A stretch of DNA of 5,662 bases from an uncultured Erysipelotrichaceae bacterium (GTDB lineage Bacteria; Bacillota_I; Bacilli_A; Acholeplasmatales; Anaeroplasmataceae): contig CACZRY010000193.1 of the NCBI GenBank assembly GCA_902783745.1, forward strand, positions 1 through 5,662, in the 5' to 3' direction. How positions within the stretch are numbered: the stretch's first letter is position 1; every line of letters begins with the position of its first letter. The notes under the pieces are model-generated. The model saw only the letters and a program-made list of their open reading frames with translations, did no database searches and was not told the origin of the DNA. Position numbers and translations under genes: made by a program. This document shows positions 3,698-5,662 of this stretch, in pieces.

Positions 3698-5641
3698 ATG
3701 CCTAGATTTGGTGCTACAACAAGAAAGTTTAATAAGAAAAAGACTTTCTCAAGAACAATGGGATATTTATTCCATTCATATCCATTACATGTTATAGTTA
3801 TTGCAATAACAATCATATTAACAGCAGTAGGTAGTCTTGCTCCATCATTAATTATGAAAATGATTGTTGATAATATGGAATCTGGTATTGTTGAAAAAAC
3901 ATATAATTTTGGAAACTGGGATCAAGCAAAAGGAAACCTACAATTATATTTAATTATTATGGGTTCTATTTATATTGTTTCATTCTTATCAGTTGTTATA
4001 CAAGGACAAGTACTTGCAAGATTAACTCAAGGCTTTTTAGCTAAAGTAAGAAAAGATATGTTTAATAAAATGGAAAAGCTTCCTATTTCATATTTTGACC
4101 GTCATCAGCATGGTACTATTATGTCAACTTATACAAATGATACTGATGCTTTAAGACAATTAATTTCTGTTGCTATTCCTCAAGCAATTCAAACAATTAT
4201 TACAGTAACTGCATTATTTGTAATAATGTGTTTCTTAAGCTTATGGTTAACAGTTGCGATTGTTGTTGCTGTTGTGTTTATTTTCCTTGCAACAAAGAAA
4301 ATTGGTGGAGGTTCTGCTAAATACTTTATTAAGCAACAAAAATCACTTGCTATATGTGAAGGCTTCATTGAAGAAATGATGGAAGGTCAAAAGGTTGTTA
4401 AGGTATTTAATCACGAAAAGAAGAATCAAGAAGATTTTGAAGTATTAAATGAACAATTAAATCAAGATGGATTTAAGGCTAATGCTTATGCTAACATGCT
4501 TGGACCTATCATTCACAATATTGGTAATTTATTATATGTTATTGTTGCAATTATAGGTGTTGTACTTGTAATTAATAATGTTCCTAATCTATCATTAAGA
4601 GGATATGGTACTGGTGCTGAAATTGGTTTAACAATTGGTACAGCTATAACATTCCTTGGTATGTCTAGACAATTTGCTAACTCATTTAACCAAATTTCAA
4701 TGCAATTAAATTCAGTAGTTATGGGTCTTGCTGGTGCTGATAGAATTTATGAATTAATGGATCAAAAACCAGAAGAAGATAATGGTTATGTAACATTAGT
4801 AAATGCTTCAATCGATAGTGATGGTAATATTACTGAAACTAATGAAAAAACAGGTCATTGGGCATGGAAACATCCACATGAAGATGGAACTATTACTTAT
4901 ACAGAATTAAAAGGTGATATACGATTCTTTGATGTAGATTTCGGATATTTCCCTGAAAAAATAGTTTTACATGATGTATCAATTTATGCAAAACCAGGTC
5001 AAAAGATTGCATTCGTTGGTGCAACAGGAGCTGGTAAGACAACTATTACTAATTTAATTAATCGTTTCTATGATTTAGCTGATGGTAAAATAAGATATGA
5101 TGGTATTAATATCAATAAAATTAAAAAAGATGATTTAAGAAAATCTATTGGTATTGTATTACAAGATACAAATCTATTTACTGGCACAGTAATGGAAAAC
5201 ATTAGATATGGTAAGCTTGATGCAACTGATGAAGAAGTATATAATGCAGCAAAAATTGCAAATGCATATGACTTTATCACAAGATTACCTGAAGGCTTTA
5301 ATACAATGCTAACAGGAAATGGTTCTCAATTATCTCAAGGTCAACGTCAATTAATATCAATCGCAAGAGCAGCAATTGCAAATGCTCCTGTTATGATATT
5401 AGATGAAGCAACTTCATCAATTGATACACGTACAGAATTATTAGTATCACGTGGTATGGATAACCTTATGAATGGAAGAACTGTATTTGTTATTGCACAT
5501 AGATTATCTACAGTAAGAAATTCAAATGCAATTATGGTATTAGACCATGGTCATATCATTGAACGTGGTGATCATAATCAATTAATTAATCAAAAGGGTG
5601 TTTATTATCAGTTATATACTGGTGCATTCGAATTAGAATAA
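3698..5641 (+). CDS. Heterodimeric ABC exporter, subunit B (BmrD/LmrD-like, catalytic ATP site)
   Basis: A 647-residue half-transporter, partner of the upstream subunit. Transmembrane helices lie at about 30-53, 81-103, 150-172, 174-197, 268-292 and 308-330. ATPase motifs: A-loop Tyr417, Walker A GATGAGKT (441-448), Q-loop Gln489, signature LSQGQ (545-549), Walker B VMILDE (565-570) with catalytic Glu570, D-loop SSID (573-576), switch His601. Walker A, Glu and His are canonical, but the signature has Gln547 in place of the first Gly. This subunit therefore supplies the hydrolytic site, completed by the partner's SGGQ, and lends its weak signature to the degenerate site. Between the membrane domain and the ATPase there is an extra stretch of about 40 residues (about 363-404), ending in a Trp/His-rich part HWAWKHPHEDG (387-397). 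I recall a similar insert in clostridial homologues; its role is unknown. The gene starts one base after the upstream stop and ends in TAA, with no terminator visible before the window ends. Confidence 0.95.
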   Translation: MPRFGATTRKFNKKKTFSRTMGYLFHSYPLHVIVIAITIILTAVGSLAPSLIMKMIVDNMESGIVEKTYNFGNWDQAKGNLQLYLIIMGSIYIVSFLSVVIQGQVLARLTQGFLAKVRKDMFNKMEKLPISYFDRHQHGTIMSTYTNDTDALRQLISVAIPQAIQTIITVTALFVIMCFLSLWLTVAIVVAVVFIFLATKKIGGGSAKYFIKQQKSLAICEGFIEEMMEGQKVVKVFNHEKKNQEDFEVLNEQLNQDGFKANAYANMLGPIIHNIGNLLYVIVAIIGVVLVINNVPNLSLRGYGTGAEIGLTIGTAITFLGMSRQFANSFNQISMQLNSVVMGLAGADRIYELMDQKPEEDNGYVTLVNASIDSDGNITETNEKTGHWAWKHPHEDGTITYTELKGDIRFFDVDFGYFPEKIVLHDVSIYAKPGQKIAFVGATGAGKTTITNLINRFYDLADGKIRYDGININKIKKDDLRKSIGIVLQDTNLFTGTVMENIRYGKLDATDEEVYNAAKIANAYDFITRLPEGFNTMLTGNGSQLSQGQRQLISIARAAIANAPVMILDEATSSIDTRTELLVSRGMDNLMNGRTVFVIAHRLSTVRNSNAIMVLDHGHIIERGDHNQLINQKGVYYQLYTGAFELE

Positions 5642-5662
5642 AATTATTTAAGATGAATTCGT

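Noticed and set aside
3250..5236. Identical 18-base stretch GATGCAACTGATGAAGAA in both ABC genes (3250-3267 and 5219-5236)
   Set aside because: It encodes the shared DATDEE motif of paralogous ATPase domains with the same codon bias; homology explains it without a repeat element.
5068..5280. 70-codon open frame on the - strand within subunit B
   Set aside because: It is antisense to conserved Walker A to Q-loop coding sequence with no independent support.
5642..5662. ATG at 5653 as the start of a further gene
   Set aside because: Only ten bases follow it, there is no RBS before it, and nothing else supports a gene.

Overview
The window is AT-rich (roughly 30% GC by eye) and looks like a chromosomal segment of a low-GC Bacillota, of the Clostridia or Erysipelotrichia-like gut type. 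Signs of this are AGA-dominated arginine codons, strong AGGAGG-type ribosome binding sites, and a MarR plus BmrC/BmrD-like ABC exporter cassette typical of Firmicutes. Every tryptophan is encoded by TGG and no TGA is read through, so the standard bacterial code fits better than the Mycoplasma code.

Layout. A tRNA-Gln(CUG) gene at 11-86 is followed by a hairpin plus a run of T that looks like an intrinsic terminator. Directly behind the T run are the ribosome binding site and start of a small two-helix membrane protein with a YcxB-like soluble domain (194-802, + strand). It converges on a GNAT acetyltransferase gene (808-1278, - strand). The two stop codons lie 5 bases apart inside one perfect 13-bp palindrome that should terminate transcription from both sides.

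The GNAT gene and the next operon diverge from a 158-base control region (1279-1436). It holds a good sigma-A promoter for the GNAT gene with a Fur/PerR-like dyad in its spacer, a central 15-base match to the CcpA cre consensus, and a candidate promoter for the + strand operon.

That operon is marR (1437-1868), then ABC half-transporter A (1873-3696), then ABC half-transporter B (3698-5641), with gaps of 4 and 1 bases. The ABC pair is a textbook asymmetric heterodimeric type IV exporter. Subunit A has a defective Walker A glycine, Asp instead of the catalytic Glu and Gln instead of the switch His, but an intact SGGQ signature. Subunit B has intact Walker A, Glu and His, but an altered LSQGQ signature. 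Together they should make one degenerate and one hydrolytic ATP site. The MarR protein most likely represses its own operon and is relieved by a compound the pump exports.

I see no wholly new system here. The points most worth a second look are the odd tRNA and its echo in the neighbouring hairpin, the stacked control sites in the divergent region, the shared terminator, and a conserved-looking but unexplained insertion in ABC subunit B. The last 21 bases hold nothing I can support.
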